A DNA stretch of 15,396 bases from an uncultured Methylococcaceae bacterium (GTDB lineage: Bacteria > Pseudomonadota > Gammaproteobacteria > Methylococcales > Methylomonadaceae): contig CAIVAH010000088.1 in NCBI GenBank assembly GCA_903903765.1, positions 1 to 15,396 on the forward strand, in the 5' to 3' direction. A model generated the notes under the pieces. That model saw only the letters and a program-made list of their open reading frames with translations. It was not told the DNA's origin and made no database searches. Both the position numbers and the translations under genes were made by a program. Shown here piece after piece: positions 1 to 9,144 of this stretch; the stretch's first letter is position 1; each line of letters starts with the position of its first letter.

Positions 1-322
1 AAACGGCATCTAATGCCGTTAAGGCATTTTTAACGTCAGCCACAGCTTCTTCAATATTGCCGCGTACCGTTTTTTCTGGATCTAAATGGGGTTCTTGGGC
101 TAAATAGCCAATGTTGATACCTTTAAGAGGAATCGCTTCACCTTCAATTTCTTTATCAATGCCGGCCATAATTCTTAGCAGTGTAGATTTACCCGAGCCA
201 TTAAGACCGAGTACACCAATTTTTGCGCCGGGGAAAAAAGATAAGGAAATGTTTTTAAGAATATATTTCTTAGGAGGGACGATTTTGCCGACCCGATTCA
301 TTGAATAGATATATTGAGCCAT
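1..322 (-). CDS. ettA: Energy-dependent translational throttle protein EttA (ABC-F), N-terminal part, cut by window edge
   Basis: The reverse strand from 322 reads MAQYIYSMNRVGK and continues for 107 codons to the window edge. It follows the start of E. coli EttA closely (MAQFVYTMHRVGK and the SLSFFPGAKIGVLG stretch, from memory). The Walker A motif GLNGSGKST lies at residues 39-47, and a Q-loop-type sequence (IGYLAQEPHLDP) comes about 30 residues later. EttA is a soluble ABC-F ATPase that binds the ribosomal E site and couples early elongation to the ATP/ADP ratio; that role is known for the family and not visible here. The signature motif, Walker B and the second ABC domain are outside the window. 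The start is set by homology, as no strong ribosome binding site precedes it. It lies 59 bases downstream of cysH on the same strand. A TATAAT occurs in that gap (reverse strand) but lacks a good -35, so it may have a weak promoter of its own or be read from gshA-cysH. Confidence 0.93.
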   Translation of the reverse strand, partial: MAQYIYSMNRVGKIVPPKKYILKNISLSFFPGAKIGVLGLNGSGKSTLLRIMAGIDKEIEGEAIPLKGINIGYLAQEPHLDPEKTVRGNIEEAVADVKNALTALDAV

Positions 323-381
323 AGTCTTTTATAAAGTCCTAAAGAGAAGGTTTCTAAAGTTTAAAATTAGCCGATTATAAG

Positions 382-1104
382 TTATTTTTGTACATTACCC
401 GCGTGTAATCCACACTCTTTTTTTCCGCCACTTTCCCACCACCAGCGCCCAACCCGTTCATGTTGATTGGGTAAAACTGCGCGAGTACAGGGTTCGCAAC
501 CTATACTGATAAAGCCTTGTTGATGTAATGGGTTGTAGGGTACTTGATGCGCTTCAATATAATCCCAAACCTGACTAGATGACCAGTTGATCAGCGGATT
601 AAATTTAATTAAGGTTTTTTCTGAGGTTGAAAAAACAGTGTCAATTTGTATTTCAGGAATTTCTTGGCGAGTATCTAAGCTTTGATCTTTTCGTTGACCG
701 GTAATCCATGCATCTAACTGTGCTAATTTACGTTTTAAAGGTTCAACTTTACGGATGCCACAACATTCTTGATGACCGTCTTCATAAAAGCTAAATAGAC
801 CTTTTTGGGTTACAAAACTATCGAGTTCATCTCTATTTGGGCTGAGTAATTCAATATCAATTTGATAATGCTTTCTAACCTGCTCAATAAAACGATAGGT
901 TTCTGGATGTAAGCGACCGGTGTCCAATGAAAATACCTTAATATCACTGCGCAGCTTAATTGCCATATCAATCAACACCACATCTTCTGCACCGCTAAAA
1001 GAAACGGCAATATTTTCATGTAGTTCTAGAGCAGACTTAATAATTTTTCTAGGATTTTTATCAGCCAATTCAGCTTGTAATGTGTCAATTGTATTTGCAG
1101 TCAT
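382..1104 (-). CDS. cysH: Adenylyl-sulfate (APS) reductase, thioredoxin-dependent, [4Fe-4S] type
   Basis: A 240-residue assimilatory sulfonucleotide reductase, which reduces activated sulfate to sulfite in the cytoplasm using thioredoxin. The PP-loop-like SFSGAED lies at residues 35-41. The catalytic cysteine is in the C-terminal ECGLH motif (C231). A Cys-Cys pair (C114, C115 in QECCGIRK) and a CxxC pair (C203, C206 in GCEPCTR) supply the four ligands of a [4Fe-4S] cluster. In this family the cluster marks enzymes that use APS (EC 1.8.4.10), while PAPS-specific enzymes such as E. coli CysH lack these cysteines. The symbol cysH is used for both. The gene starts 50 bases after gshA stops, on the same strand, so a shared transcript is plausible and fits the sulfur theme (sulfite to cysteine to glutathione). 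Substrate preference is inferred from the motifs only. Confidence 0.95.
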   Translation of the reverse strand: MTANTIDTLQAELADKNPRKIIKSALELHENIAVSFSGAEDVVLIDMAIKLRSDIKVFSLDTGRLHPETYRFIEQVRKHYQIDIELLSPNRDELDSFVTQKGLFSFYEDGHQECCGIRKVEPLKRKLAQLDAWITGQRKDQSLDTRQEIPEIQIDTVFSTSEKTLIKFNPLINWSSSQVWDYIEAHQVPYNPLHQQGFISIGCEPCTRAVLPNQHERVGRWWWESGGKKECGLHAGNVQK

Positions 1105-1154
1105 AACGGTTTATTAAGTATGAGTTTTAGTCAAAGTTTGTATAAGATGCGCAA

Positions 1155-2741
1155 TTAAGTTTGAGTGAAATAATTAGCTAAAAACTGCTCAAATGGCATT
1201 TGGGGTGTTTGCTCAATTTCCTGCTGTTTAGCGATAGATTTAACAGCTAGTTCACTAAATTCTTTTCGAATAGATTCATCCAAGGTTGCCGCTTTAAATA
1301 GTGCGGCATGCTCTCGGGATTTGCTTAAAGCAAAACGAGTATACGGAACTTTAGCTTCTGTCATCTGTGATAAGATTTTAGCCGATGGCGTTAGATCAGG
1401 GTTATTGACCACCGCTTTTTGTGTTTCTAAAGCTCGAGTATAAGGTTTATCAGGGTTAGCATTATCAAGAACTTCACAGATTGTTTGCATGGAAATTAAA
1501 ATTTCCATAGCCCAATCACTTAAAAGAATATTTTTGTCACCTTTATAGAGCGTTAAACCTGGTTTTCTCCCCTGATTAGCTACTGCTAATTGATTAGAGT
1601 TATTTATTTGTTGATCAAAATTAGTATTTTTGGGGCTCTCATTAAGTAAACACGTTAATAATAATGCTTCAATAAATCGAGCTTTATCGACATCAATACC
1701 GATGGGATTAAAAATATCTAAATCTAAAGAACGCATTTCTACATAACGCACCCCGCGTTTTTTAAGAGCTATGGTCGGCTTTTCCCCAGAATTAATAATC
1801 TGTTTCGGCCGCATTGTGCTGTAGAACTCGTTTTCAATTTGTAGAATATTAGCATTGAGTTGTTGATACTCACCGTTGACATTAACGCCCAGCGTTTCAT
1901 ACTCAGGGTAGGGAGTACTTATCGCTTGAGTTAAACTTTCTACATATCCGCTTAGCGAGTTGTAATCTATTTTTAAATTAACTTGGTTTTTACTCTTATA
2001 ACCAATATCACTCATGCGTAAAGACGTTGCATACGGGTGATAAAGCGTACCCGCATCAAACTCTTCAAATTGAACCATTAACTCTGGGCGACTTTTAAAG
2101 AAGTTTTTACAGATAGCGGGTGAGGCGCCAAATAAATATAAAATTAGCCAGCCTATCCGTTGAAAATTACGCGTTAAGCCAAAATAGGCACTCGCTCTAA
2201 ATTCATCAATAGATTCTGTGCGGCCTTCAATTTTATGTAGCGTAGGCCAAAGTAGTTCTGGGACTGAATAATTAAAATGTATACCGGCGATGGCTTGCAT
2301 GGTTCTGCCATAACGATGCCATAAGCCATGTCGATACACATGTTTCATGCGACCAATATTCGAGTTACCGTAAGTTGCAATCGGAATGCTTAAATCGCCA
2401 TCAATACCACAGGGCATGCTGGCACCTAATAATATTTCATCATCAAGACAGTCATAGACGACATCATGAATATTACGCAGATAACTCAAAGCATCAGTAA
2501 TGTCAGAAAACGCAGGTGTAATTAACTCAATTAAAGCTTCAGAATAATCAGTAGTGATACTAGGATGTGTTAGTGCAGAACCTAAGGCAATAGGATGAGG
2601 CGTTTGCGCAATTAGGCCGTTTTTTCCTAAACGTAGACTTTCTTTTTCAATACCTTTCAAGCCACCACATAAAAGTTGTTGTTGGTTTTTATCAAGTAAT
2701 TGTTGAAGTCTTGTAGGAAGTGAATGGGTAAAATAGGTCAT
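1155..2741 (-). CDS. gshA: Glutamate-cysteine ligase (gamma-glutamylcysteine synthetase), class I
   Basis: A 528-residue protein, near the 518 residues of E. coli GshA. It catalyses ATP-dependent joining of glutamate and cysteine, the first and rate-limiting step of glutathione synthesis in the cytoplasm. Recognisable family blocks are GGLKGIEKESLRL (about 26-38, with the metal and substrate glutamates), the ALGSALTHPSITTDYSEALIE block (about 52-72), YGNSNIGRMKHVYRHGL (about 124-140), the LFGASPAIC stretch (about 203-211), the ATSLRMSDIGY segment and the RGVRYVEMRSLDLDIFNP block. All are typical of the proteobacterial class I enzyme rather than the bifunctional GshAB. No gshB is in the window. 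The gene diverges from recQ across 82 bases and is followed by cysH. The ATG is chosen because the following MTYFTHSLPTRLQQLL aligns with the family N terminus; no clear ribosome binding site is seen. Confidence 0.96.
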   Translation of the reverse strand: MTYFTHSLPTRLQQLLDKNQQQLLCGGLKGIEKESLRLGKNGLIAQTPHPIALGSALTHPSITTDYSEALIELITPAFSDITDALSYLRNIHDVVYDCLDDEILLGASMPCGIDGDLSIPIATYGNSNIGRMKHVYRHGLWHRYGRTMQAIAGIHFNYSVPELLWPTLHKIEGRTESIDEFRASAYFGLTRNFQRIGWLILYLFGASPAICKNFFKSRPELMVQFEEFDAGTLYHPYATSLRMSDIGYKSKNQVNLKIDYNSLSGYVESLTQAISTPYPEYETLGVNVNGEYQQLNANILQIENEFYSTMRPKQIINSGEKPTIALKKRGVRYVEMRSLDLDIFNPIGIDVDKARFIEALLLTCLLNESPKNTNFDQQINNSNQLAVANQGRKPGLTLYKGDKNILLSDWAMEILISMQTICEVLDNANPDKPYTRALETQKAVVNNPDLTPSAKILSQMTEAKVPYTRFALSKSREHAALFKAATLDESIRKEFSELAVKSIAKQQEIEQTPQMPFEQFLANYFTQT

Positions 2742-2823
2742 TGAGTAGGCGTGTATGCACGGCTGTCCTGTATAATCTGACTATTATAATGGGTTTAGTT
2801 GATTGAAGAAATAATATCGTCGT
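2742..2823. promoter_or_regulatory. Divergent gshA/recQ intergenic promoter region
   Basis: These 82 bases separate the gshA and recQ starts and should hold both promoters. On the plus strand there are TATAAT hexamers at 2771-2776 and 2785-2790. The second overlaps a reverse-strand TATAAT at 2783-2788, so the sequence ATTATAAT can act as a -10 element in either direction. I find no convincing -35 for any of them, and neither gene has a strong ribosome binding site. The assignment rests on -10 matches and gene layout only. Confidence 0.4.
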
Positions 2824-4956
2824 ATGCAAAGCACTATAACGCAGCAAGCACTTGAAGTTTTAAAGTCTTTATTTGGTTATGATCAATTCAGAGGCCAGCA
2901 ACAAGCCGTTATAGAATCAGTCATTGCTGGTCAAGATGCGTTGGTTTTGATGCCAACTGGCGGTGGTAAGTCATTATGTTATCAGATACCTGCTTTAATC
3001 AGACCAGGCGTGGGTATTGTGATATCTCCCTTAATTGCATTAATGCAAGATCAAGTGAGCGCTTTATTACAACTAGGGGTTAAAGCGGCATTTCTAAACT
3101 CTAGTTTGAGTCTAGAGCAAGTCCGAATCATAGAAAGCCAGTTGCTTAATCAAGAATTGGATTTGTTATACATAGCGCCAGAGCGCTTAACTTCAGAACG
3201 CACTTTAAGTCTTTTTAAGCGCTTAAAAATTGCTTTATTTGCCATTGATGAAGCGCATTGCGTATCACAATGGGGGCATGACTTTCGGGTAGATTATTTA
3301 CAATTATCTCTATTGCATGAACAGTTTCCGACCATTCCACGCATTGCTTTAACGGCTACAGCGGATGAGAAAACCCGAGTAGAGATTATACAGCGCTTAA
3401 ATTTACACGAGGCTCCGTTATATATCAGTAGTTTTGATAGACCCAATATTCGCTATCGTATTGTATTAAAACAAAATGCTCGATTACAGTTAATTGAGTT
3501 TATCAATGCTGAACATAAAGGTGATTCTGGCATTGTGTATTGTTTATCTCGTAAAAAAGTCGACGAAACTGCAGAGTATCTTAGAGGCAAAGGTATCAAT
3601 GCCTTGGCTTACCATGCGGGCATGACTAATGAATTACGCAGCGCTCATCAGCATCAGTTTTTAATGGCAGAGGGTTTAGTCATTGTAGCTACCATAGCTT
3701 TTGGTATGGGAATTGATAAGCCTAATGTGCGTTTTGTGGCGCATTTAGACTTGCCCAAGAGTGTAGAAGCTTATTATCAAGAAACGGGGAGAGCCGGTCG
3801 AGATGGTTTGCCCGCTAATGCTTGGATGGCTTATGGCTTACAAGATGTCATTACACTCAGGCGAATGTTAGCTGATTCGCCCGCTGATGAAACCCATAAA
3901 CGCTTAGAATTGCATAAATTAGATGCTATGTTGGCTTTATGTGAGCAAGTACATTGTCGGCGCCAAGGTTTATTAAGCTATTTTGGTGATCAATTACTCC
4001 ACGCTTGTAATAATTGTGATACTTGTTTAGAAATTGTAGAAACTTGGGACGGTACTTTAGCGGCTCAACAAGCATTGTCCTGTATATATCGCACCGGACA
4101 GCGCTATGGAGTCGGGTATTTAATAGAAGTTTTGTTAGGCAAAGCCACAGAGCGTATTGTTAATGCCGCACACGATAAAATATCAACCTTTGCTATTGGT
4201 AAAGACTTAGATGAACAGCAATGGTCATCCGTATTTAGGCAATTAGTGGCTCGTAATTTAGTGACTGTCAATTTTGAACATTTTGGAGTTTTACAATTAA
4301 CGGATGCCTGTAGGCCAATTTTACGAGGTGAGCAACAACTAGTATTGCGTAAAGATATCAAAGTGGAAAAGTCTAAAGCCAGTCGTAAAACGCAGAATAA
4401 ACCAGTATCTCTCCGTCAATCAGCAGGTGATTTATGGGAAGCGTTAAGAGCAAAACGCCGAAGTATTGCAGATGATCAAGATGTCCCACCTTATATCATA
4501 TTCAATGATGCTACTTTGATGGCGATGGTTGAAGAAAAACCAATCACCCTAGGACAAATGGCAACATTGTCTGGAGTAGGTGTCCGAAAATTAGAGTTAT
4601 ATGGTAAACAGTTTTTAGACGTTATATTAGCGCACACCACCGCACATAAAATTCCAGATACTGTAAATGAATCGATAGAGTTATTTAGATTAGGCTTTAA
4701 TGTCCAACAAATTGCCCAACAACGTGATCTTAAAGAAGACACTATATATAACCATTTAGCACTGGGTTTAGAGCAGGGGCAATTAAAGTTAAACGAAGTA
4801 CTCGATTTACCTGACTCTGAACTTAGAACGATACAAGCGGTTATTCTTGGTTTGCCAGAAGATCAGCAAAATGCTTTGAAGCCTGCTTATGAGCAATTAG
4901 AAAGGCAATATAGTTATGGTGTTTTGCGCTGTGTGCGTGCTGCTTTACACAATTAA
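2824..4956 (+). CDS. recQ: ATP-dependent DNA helicase RecQ
   Basis: A 710-residue 3'-5' superfamily 2 helicase that unwinds recombination and fork intermediates in the RecF pathway. Motif 0 (FRGQQQAVI) is at 22-30, Walker A TGGGKS at 45-50, DEAH at 142-145, the aromatic-rich loop SQWGHDFR at 148-155, TATA at about 177-180, and motif VI ETGRAGRDG at 320-328. The zinc-binding cysteines are C378, C395, C398 and C401 (CNNCDTC). A winged-helix region follows (about 410-500), then an HRDC domain (about 535-612, with PPYIIFNDATL and LSGVGVRKLELYG). The protein is about 100 residues longer than E. coli RecQ. The extra C terminus (about 612-705, FNVQQIAQQRDLKEDTIYNHL) looks like the helicase-associated helix-turn-helix domain found in many longer RecQ proteins. 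The first ATG gives a normal N terminus. The next gene downstream has its own promoter-like sequence. Confidence 0.97.
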   Translation: MQSTITQQALEVLKSLFGYDQFRGQQQAVIESVIAGQDALVLMPTGGGKSLCYQIPALIRPGVGIVISPLIALMQDQVSALLQLGVKAAFLNSSLSLEQVRIIESQLLNQELDLLYIAPERLTSERTLSLFKRLKIALFAIDEAHCVSQWGHDFRVDYLQLSLLHEQFPTIPRIALTATADEKTRVEIIQRLNLHEAPLYISSFDRPNIRYRIVLKQNARLQLIEFINAEHKGDSGIVYCLSRKKVDETAEYLRGKGINALAYHAGMTNELRSAHQHQFLMAEGLVIVATIAFGMGIDKPNVRFVAHLDLPKSVEAYYQETGRAGRDGLPANAWMAYGLQDVITLRRMLADSPADETHKRLELHKLDAMLALCEQVHCRRQGLLSYFGDQLLHACNNCDTCLEIVETWDGTLAAQQALSCIYRTGQRYGVGYLIEVLLGKATERIVNAAHDKISTFAIGKDLDEQQWSSVFRQLVARNLVTVNFEHFGVLQLTDACRPILRGEQQLVLRKDIKVEKSKASRKTQNKPVSLRQSAGDLWEALRAKRRSIADDQDVPPYIIFNDATLMAMVEEKPITLGQMATLSGVGVRKLELYGKQFLDVILAHTTAHKIPDTVNESIELFRLGFNVQQIAQQRDLKEDTIYNHLALGLEQGQLKLNEVLDLPDSELRTIQAVILGLPEDQQNALKPAYEQLERQYSYGVLRCVRAALHN

Positions 4957-4998
4957 GTAGGTTTAATGTCAGTTTCATTTATAAATATTACTAAGCTG

Positions 4999-5025
4999 TT
5001 GTACTATTAGCAGTAACGTTATAAT
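4999..5025 (+). promoter_or_regulatory. Possible promoter of the flavin-reductase-like gene
   Basis: TATAAT at 5020-5025 is preceded by TTGTAC at 4999-5004 with a 15-base spacer, which is short; TGTTGT at 4997-5002 gives 17 bases but a poor match. Transcription would start about 20 bases before the ribosome binding site. The 94-base gap after recQ shows no terminator hairpin, so read-through from recQ is also possible. Confidence 0.4.
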
Positions 5026-5050
5026 TGAGCTTTTAATACAGGAGATAATA

Positions 5051-5536
5051 ATGGCGGTTAATGTTGATGATTTTAAAAAATCACTACAACTTTGGGCAAG
5101 TGGTGTCACGGTTGTCACGACAAAGTCTGATAAATACGGTTTACAGGGTATGACGGTGTCTGCGTTTTCAAGTGTATCGGCTAATCCCCCGCAAATTTTG
5201 GTTTGTCTTAACAAAAATGCTGATACCGTTAATGGTATTGATGAAAGTCAATATTTAGCTGTTAATGTGTTAAGAGCAGATCAACAACAGGTTTCAAATC
5301 AATTTGCAGGCGGCGCAAGTCAAGAAGAACGCTTTGAAAATACACCTTATATTTCTAGCGCAAATGGTATGCCTCTTTTAAATGATAGTATTGTGTCATT
5401 AGATTGCAAGGTTATAGAAAAAGTATCGGCTGGCTCACATTGGGTATTTATTGGTGAGGTTCAAGACAGTATTTGTCGAGAGGGTGAGCCATTATTGTAT
5501 TTTTCTGGGTCATATAGAGGTTTAGCTGATCAATAA
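5051..5536 (+). CDS. Flavin reductase family protein (FMN-binding split barrel)
   Basis: A 161-residue protein of the flavin reductase-like/DIM6-NTAB family, which binds FMN and often supplies reduced flavin to a partner monooxygenase or acts as an NAD(P)H:flavin oxidoreductase. Visible family features are the N-terminal LWASGVTVVTT (14-24), the flavin-binding GMTVSAFSSVSANPP (33-47), VCLNKNADT (51-59), the FAGGASQEERF segment (85-95), GSHWVFIGEV (128-137) and the C-terminal YFSGSYRGL (150-158). The start is well supported: AGGAGA at 5040-5045 lies five bases before the ATG. No partner oxygenase gene is nearby, so its substrate and pathway cannot be stated. Its last 7 bases overlap the 3' end of the convergent channel gene. 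Confidence 0.88.
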   Translation: MAVNVDDFKKSLQLWASGVTVVTTKSDKYGLQGMTVSAFSSVSANPPQILVCLNKNADTVNGIDESQYLAVNVLRADQQQVSNQFAGGASQEERFENTPYISSANGMPLLNDSIVSLDCKVIEKVSAGSHWVFIGEVQDSICREGEPLLYFSGSYRGLADQ

Positions 5537-8500
5537 TTTAAAGACTTGTTATTTTCAGGTAAAGATTTGATATGAATATCATGTTGTTGATATGGCATTT
5601 CGATCTTATTAATTCGTAAGGCTTTTTCTATTCGAATATATAAATCGTGTGTTACGGGCAAACGATTAGCCATTTCATCAACAAATATTCTAATTGAAAA
5701 ATTGACCGCATTGTCGCCAAAGCCTACTATTAATACACAAGGGGTTGGTTCTTTTAGTATTTCAGGAGTATCTAATACGCAGTTAAACATAACTTTGTGG
5801 GCTAACTCTAAGTCTGTACCGTAAGCGATATTAATTAACAATTCTAGGCGGGTGATTGTGTCACTTAAAGTCCAATTAACTAGTTGGTTGGTGATAAAGG
5901 TTTTATTAGGCACAACATGTTCTTTTTGATCCCAATCAATAAGGGTTGTAGCACGCATTTTTATTTGGCTGACTTTGCCGGTAATTGAACCAATGGTGAC
6001 GGTATCACTTACGCGAATAGGTCGTTCAAACAATAAAATAATACCAGAAACCAAATTAGCAAAAATTTCATGTAAACCAAAGCCTAAGCCAACACTAAGA
6101 GCGGCAACTAACCATTGCACTTGTGACCAAGTACCACCCAATTCATTAGCAATCGTTATAAAGCTTATGGTTACAATAGTGTAATTAGCTAGTTGATTAA
6201 AGGCGTAGCGTGATCCTGCTTCTATTGCTATTCGTCTGAATACTAAGATTTCCATAACGCCTGAGAAATTTCTGACTGATACAACACCAATAAATAAGTA
6301 AACTCCAGCCATCAATAGATTACTTAGTGTTACTGATTCGTAAAGTTTTTGCTCATCTTTAATTGTCATATGTTGCCATAGCACAATATTCTCAAGAAAT
6401 GAGAAGGCTGGTAAGATGTTTTTCCATATAATCCATAAAAATATAATCAAACTTATACCCATAAATACATTAAGTAATCTAATGGTTTGGGCATTTATTT
6501 TAGGTATATCAATCAGAGCTTCTGAATTAGGTAAAATAGGGGCTTCACTCGCTGCAGATGCTAACCTATCATTGTTTAATGCAACTCTGAGTTGTTCTTC
6601 AGCATTACTAACAGTCAATTGATGTCTAACAATCGTAAGCCAGCGTTCGACTAATTGATGGATTATAATGGCACTAAAAATTAAACGCATAGATTGAATT
6701 AATTGTTCTTGTAATTGTAAAGCACTTAAATAATAGCCTGCGATTGCGAATCCGATCATGATGATGGGTATGATATAAACTGCAGGATAAAACACATAAG
6801 TTAGTTTGTTTAGTAGAACAATTTTTTGCTGTTTTAAAATCTTATTAAATAAACCTGTTTTTGGATGAAGCAAACGGCCCCAAAATATCGCAATAGCGAT
6901 CATACTTGCGATAAATGCCAAGCGTCCTAAATTATCACCATATACTGTGTTATTTGATGCCGCTGTAGTGGATATTAAAAAACTACTTATAATGGCAACA
7001 TAGCGAACCCAATAAAGTTCTTTATGAATTTTTTGGCAATCTGCTTTTTTCCAATTGAAGTGCTTATTAATGATGCCTTTATTTTTAAATAATAGTAAAA
7101 AATAGCTCACAAACAAATAGGGGAGAGCAGTATTCTTAAAGCCCATACCCAATGCTCGGGTATAATCATTCAGATGTAAATCAAGGGTTATTAACCAGCC
7201 CCAATAACCCATTATAACGGCTGGGTTTAGGACTATTAATAAGGTATAAAGCAAAGACTTTAGGGTGAAACTAAACTGAGTAGTTAGTTTTTTATTATGA
7301 TTTTCATCACTCAGGTTGATCTGTTGTTGGGCCCATTTTTTAGAATATTGCAGTCCTATGACTATTAAAATTCCAAAGATTGATAAGATGATCTTTTCAT
7401 TAAATAAGTGACCTAAATCAGTTATAAAATGTAGTTCATTAATAGGTGAGAATAGCCATTGAATGGAATAAAATAAACCGGTTATAGTTTCTAAACTGAA
7501 GGGGTCAGAACTTTTAACCCAAAGAAGATTTTCGTCTAAGTATTGACTAAATTTATTAGCTTCAGTGATCAATTGTTGTTGTGCAAAATCGTAGTCACCT
7601 AAAATCCTCAAGTATTTACTGTAATCTAAGTTTAGTTTGTTTAGAAGTTCTTTTTGATTGTCGAGTAGCACACGTATTTCTGATTGAATCATTAATCTAT
7701 CAATAGTATTAATGGATTTATCAATTTGGGTATCTAACAATTCTTTAAGATAATTATCAGTGTCACTTATTTTTTTTAGTCTATCTTCAGATCTATACTG
7801 TTCAAGACTTGCTAGCGCTGTTTCTGTCTGTATGTTTTCAAGTTGTAAATGAGCTTGAGTATTCGTATCAAGATTGCGGCGTTGTTCGCGTAAAATTTTA
7901 CCTAGTTCTGGGCTGATAGAAGCTAAACTTATTTTTTTATCAGCGCCTTTAAAATCAGCGTTGATTTGTTTCGTGGCTTCATCAGCTTTATATTTTTGAT
8001 CAGTATAATTTTCAATTTTAAGATTCACGGCTTGAAGTGATCTCGATAATTGGATGTTTTCACGCGTTATACTTTGTATGAGTGGATTTTTTCCTGCTAA
8101 CTCTTTTTCTGCTTCATTGAGTTCATTTTGCATATTTTTAGCATCTTTTTCACGTCTATCAATTAAGATTGAGTCGATAGTCGTGATAATGGGATTCAGG
8201 CCGTTTTTTTGTAAATCTGTAAGTTGTAATTGAGCTTTTAATATTTCAACGCGCACAGGGTTACTGATTGCTTCAATATCTAGCATTTTTAGTTCTGTAG
8301 TACGTGCATCAACTAATGTATTGAGAAATATAAGATTGGCTTCTACTTCTATTTTGTTGGATTTGTTGTTTGCAGTTTGTTGGATGCGAGACTGTGTGGC
8401 TTCTAAGTCTTGTTTTGCGGTTAGAATTTCTTCACGAATATGTACGGGTCGCGCTTGTTGAAGGCTTAATTCGTTTTCTATTTTTTTATATTGTTCATCT

Positions 8501-8955
8501 AAGGCACTTACTTTGCCTTTTTCAACAATTTCTCTTTGTTCTAAATCAGTTGTTGAAATTTTAGTGAAGTCTTCCATTTTTTCTTTTGAAAGATTTATGA
8601 CGGTATTATTAATTTCTTTTTGATAATTTTTTAATAACTCTCCAGATTGTTTAATAGACTGATTGAATTCTAAACTACGATTTTTATAATTTTCAATGTT
8701 GCTCAAGTTGTCTTGAGAAGATTGATATATTGATAATAATTTTGATTTAAGTTCTTCATCTAAACCTTTACGATTGGTGACGGTGTCAATTTTGCTCTGC
8801 AAAGTCTCTTTGTTAATCCCAGTAATTAAAGTATGTACTTTTACGTTTGAATGTGATTTGGCTTGAACATTTAGTGGGCTAAAAAATATACTTAGAAATA
8901 GAATGATAAGAAAGTTTAGCTTCGACAGCGGTTTAAAAATAGAACTGATATTCAT
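5530..8955 (-). CDS. Large mechanosensitive ion channel, MscK/MscM (KefA/YjeP) type
   Basis: A 1141-residue inner-membrane protein, similar in length to E. coli MscK (1120) and MscM (1107). It starts with a signal peptide (basic residues, then [16 protein letters not shown], with a likely cut after VQA at about residue 32). A long periplasmic region (about 33-495), rich in Glu, Lys, Gln and Leu, looks largely coiled coil. About ten hydrophobic segments follow (starting near 520, 565, 610, 650, 680, 725, 755, 825, 880, 920). The MscS core begins with the pore helix ([24 protein letters not shown] split around 948-971), then [15 protein letters not shown], a beta domain with VPNKTF, and the C-terminal alpha/beta domain. 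The channel opens under membrane tension to release osmolytes on hypo-osmotic shock; this is known for the family. Whether it is nearer MscK or MscM needs alignment. The ATG gives a proper signal peptide; no strong ribosome binding site is visible. Confidence 0.93.
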   Translation of the reverse strand: MNISSIFKPLSKLNFLIILFLSIFFSPLNVQAKSHSNVKVHTLITGINKETLQSKIDTVTNRKGLDEELKSKLLSIYQSSQDNLSNIENYKNRSLEFNQSIKQSGELLKNYQKEINNTVINLSKEKMEDFTKISTTDLEQREIVEKGKVSALDEQYKKIENELSLQQARPVHIREEILTAKQDLEATQSRIQQTANNKSNKIEVEANLIFLNTLVDARTTELKMLDIEAISNPVRVEILKAQLQLTDLQKNGLNPIITTIDSILIDRREKDAKNMQNELNEAEKELAGKNPLIQSITRENIQLSRSLQAVNLKIENYTDQKYKADEATKQINADFKGADKKISLASISPELGKILREQRRNLDTNTQAHLQLENIQTETALASLEQYRSEDRLKKISDTDNYLKELLDTQIDKSINTIDRLMIQSEIRVLLDNQKELLNKLNLDYSKYLRILGDYDFAQQQLITEANKFSQYLDENLLWVKSSDPFSLETITGLFYSIQWLFSPINELHFITDLGHLFNEKIILSIFGILIVIGLQYSKKWAQQQINLSDENHNKKLTTQFSFTLKSLLYTLLIVLNPAVIMGYWGWLITLDLHLNDYTRALGMGFKNTALPYLFVSYFLLLFKNKGIINKHFNWKKADCQKIHKELYWVRYVAIISSFLISTTAASNNTVYGDNLGRLAFIASMIAIAIFWGRLLHPKTGLFNKILKQQKIVLLNKLTYVFYPAVYIIPIIMIGFAIAGYYLSALQLQEQLIQSMRLIFSAIIIHQLVERWLTIVRHQLTVSNAEEQLRVALNNDRLASAASEAPILPNSEALIDIPKINAQTIRLLNVFMGISLIIFLWIIWKNILPAFSFLENIVLWQHMTIKDEQKLYESVTLSNLLMAGVYLFIGVVSVRNFSGVMEILVFRRIAIEAGSRYAFNQLANYTIVTISFITIANELGGTWSQVQWLVAALSVGLGFGLHEIFANLVSGIILLFERPIRVSDTVTIGSITGKVSQIKMRATTLIDWDQKEHVVPNKTFITNQLVNWTLSDTITRLELLINIAYGTDLELAHKVMFNCVLDTPEILKEPTPCVLIVGFGDNAVNFSIRIFVDEMANRLPVTHDLYIRIEKALRINKIEMPYQQHDIHIKSLPENNKSLNY

Positions 8956-9013
8956 ACTGAATGGTTTGTTAAGCGAAAATTATCTAAATTCGTACAAAGA
9001 GATATTAACATCA

Positions 9014-9042
9014 TTATTACACGCTTATGTTATTTGCTACAA
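9014..9042 (-). promoter_or_regulatory. Probable promoter of the mechanosensitive channel gene
   Basis: On the reverse strand, TTGTAG (9037-9042) and TAATAA (9014-9019) are separated by exactly 17 bases, a good sigma-70 arrangement. It would give a leader of about 50 bases before the ATG at 8955. It lies in the 189-base gap between the divergent channel and phosphomannomutase genes. No experimental support is available. Confidence 0.5.
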
Positions 9043-9086
9043 ACGGATAAGAAGGGCTGTGGTATAAAAAATACTGATAATCAGGT

Positions 9087-9092
9087 TATAAT
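9087..9092 (+). promoter_or_regulatory. Possible -10 element of the phosphomannomutase gene
   Basis: A perfect TATAAT lies 52 bases before the chosen ATG at 9145. No recognisable -35 hexamer is found at the usual spacing, so it is a weak prediction. A very short out-of-frame ORF (9107-9136, ten codons including the stop) sits between it and the gene start; it may mean nothing. Confidence 0.35.
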
Positions 9093-9144
9093 TTGGTGGA
9101 ATTTAAATGCTATTCATTCCATCCATTTCCTTTTAATTATAATC

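Noticed and set aside
4104-4742. Reverse-strand open frames inside recQ
   Set aside because: They lie wholly within a gene with continuous family motifs, have no ribosome binding sites and give unrecognisable, Cys/Ser/Asn-rich products; they are shadow frames.
9107-9136. Ten-codon ORF just before the phosphomannomutase start, as a possible leader peptide
   Set aside because: No ribosome binding site, no run of regulatory codons and no attenuator hairpin follows it.
9034-9144. Upstream extension of the phosphomannomutase frame from a TTG codon
   Set aside because: The 37 extra residues do not resemble the family and cover the intergenic promoter region; the ATG at 9145 gives the expected N terminus and length.
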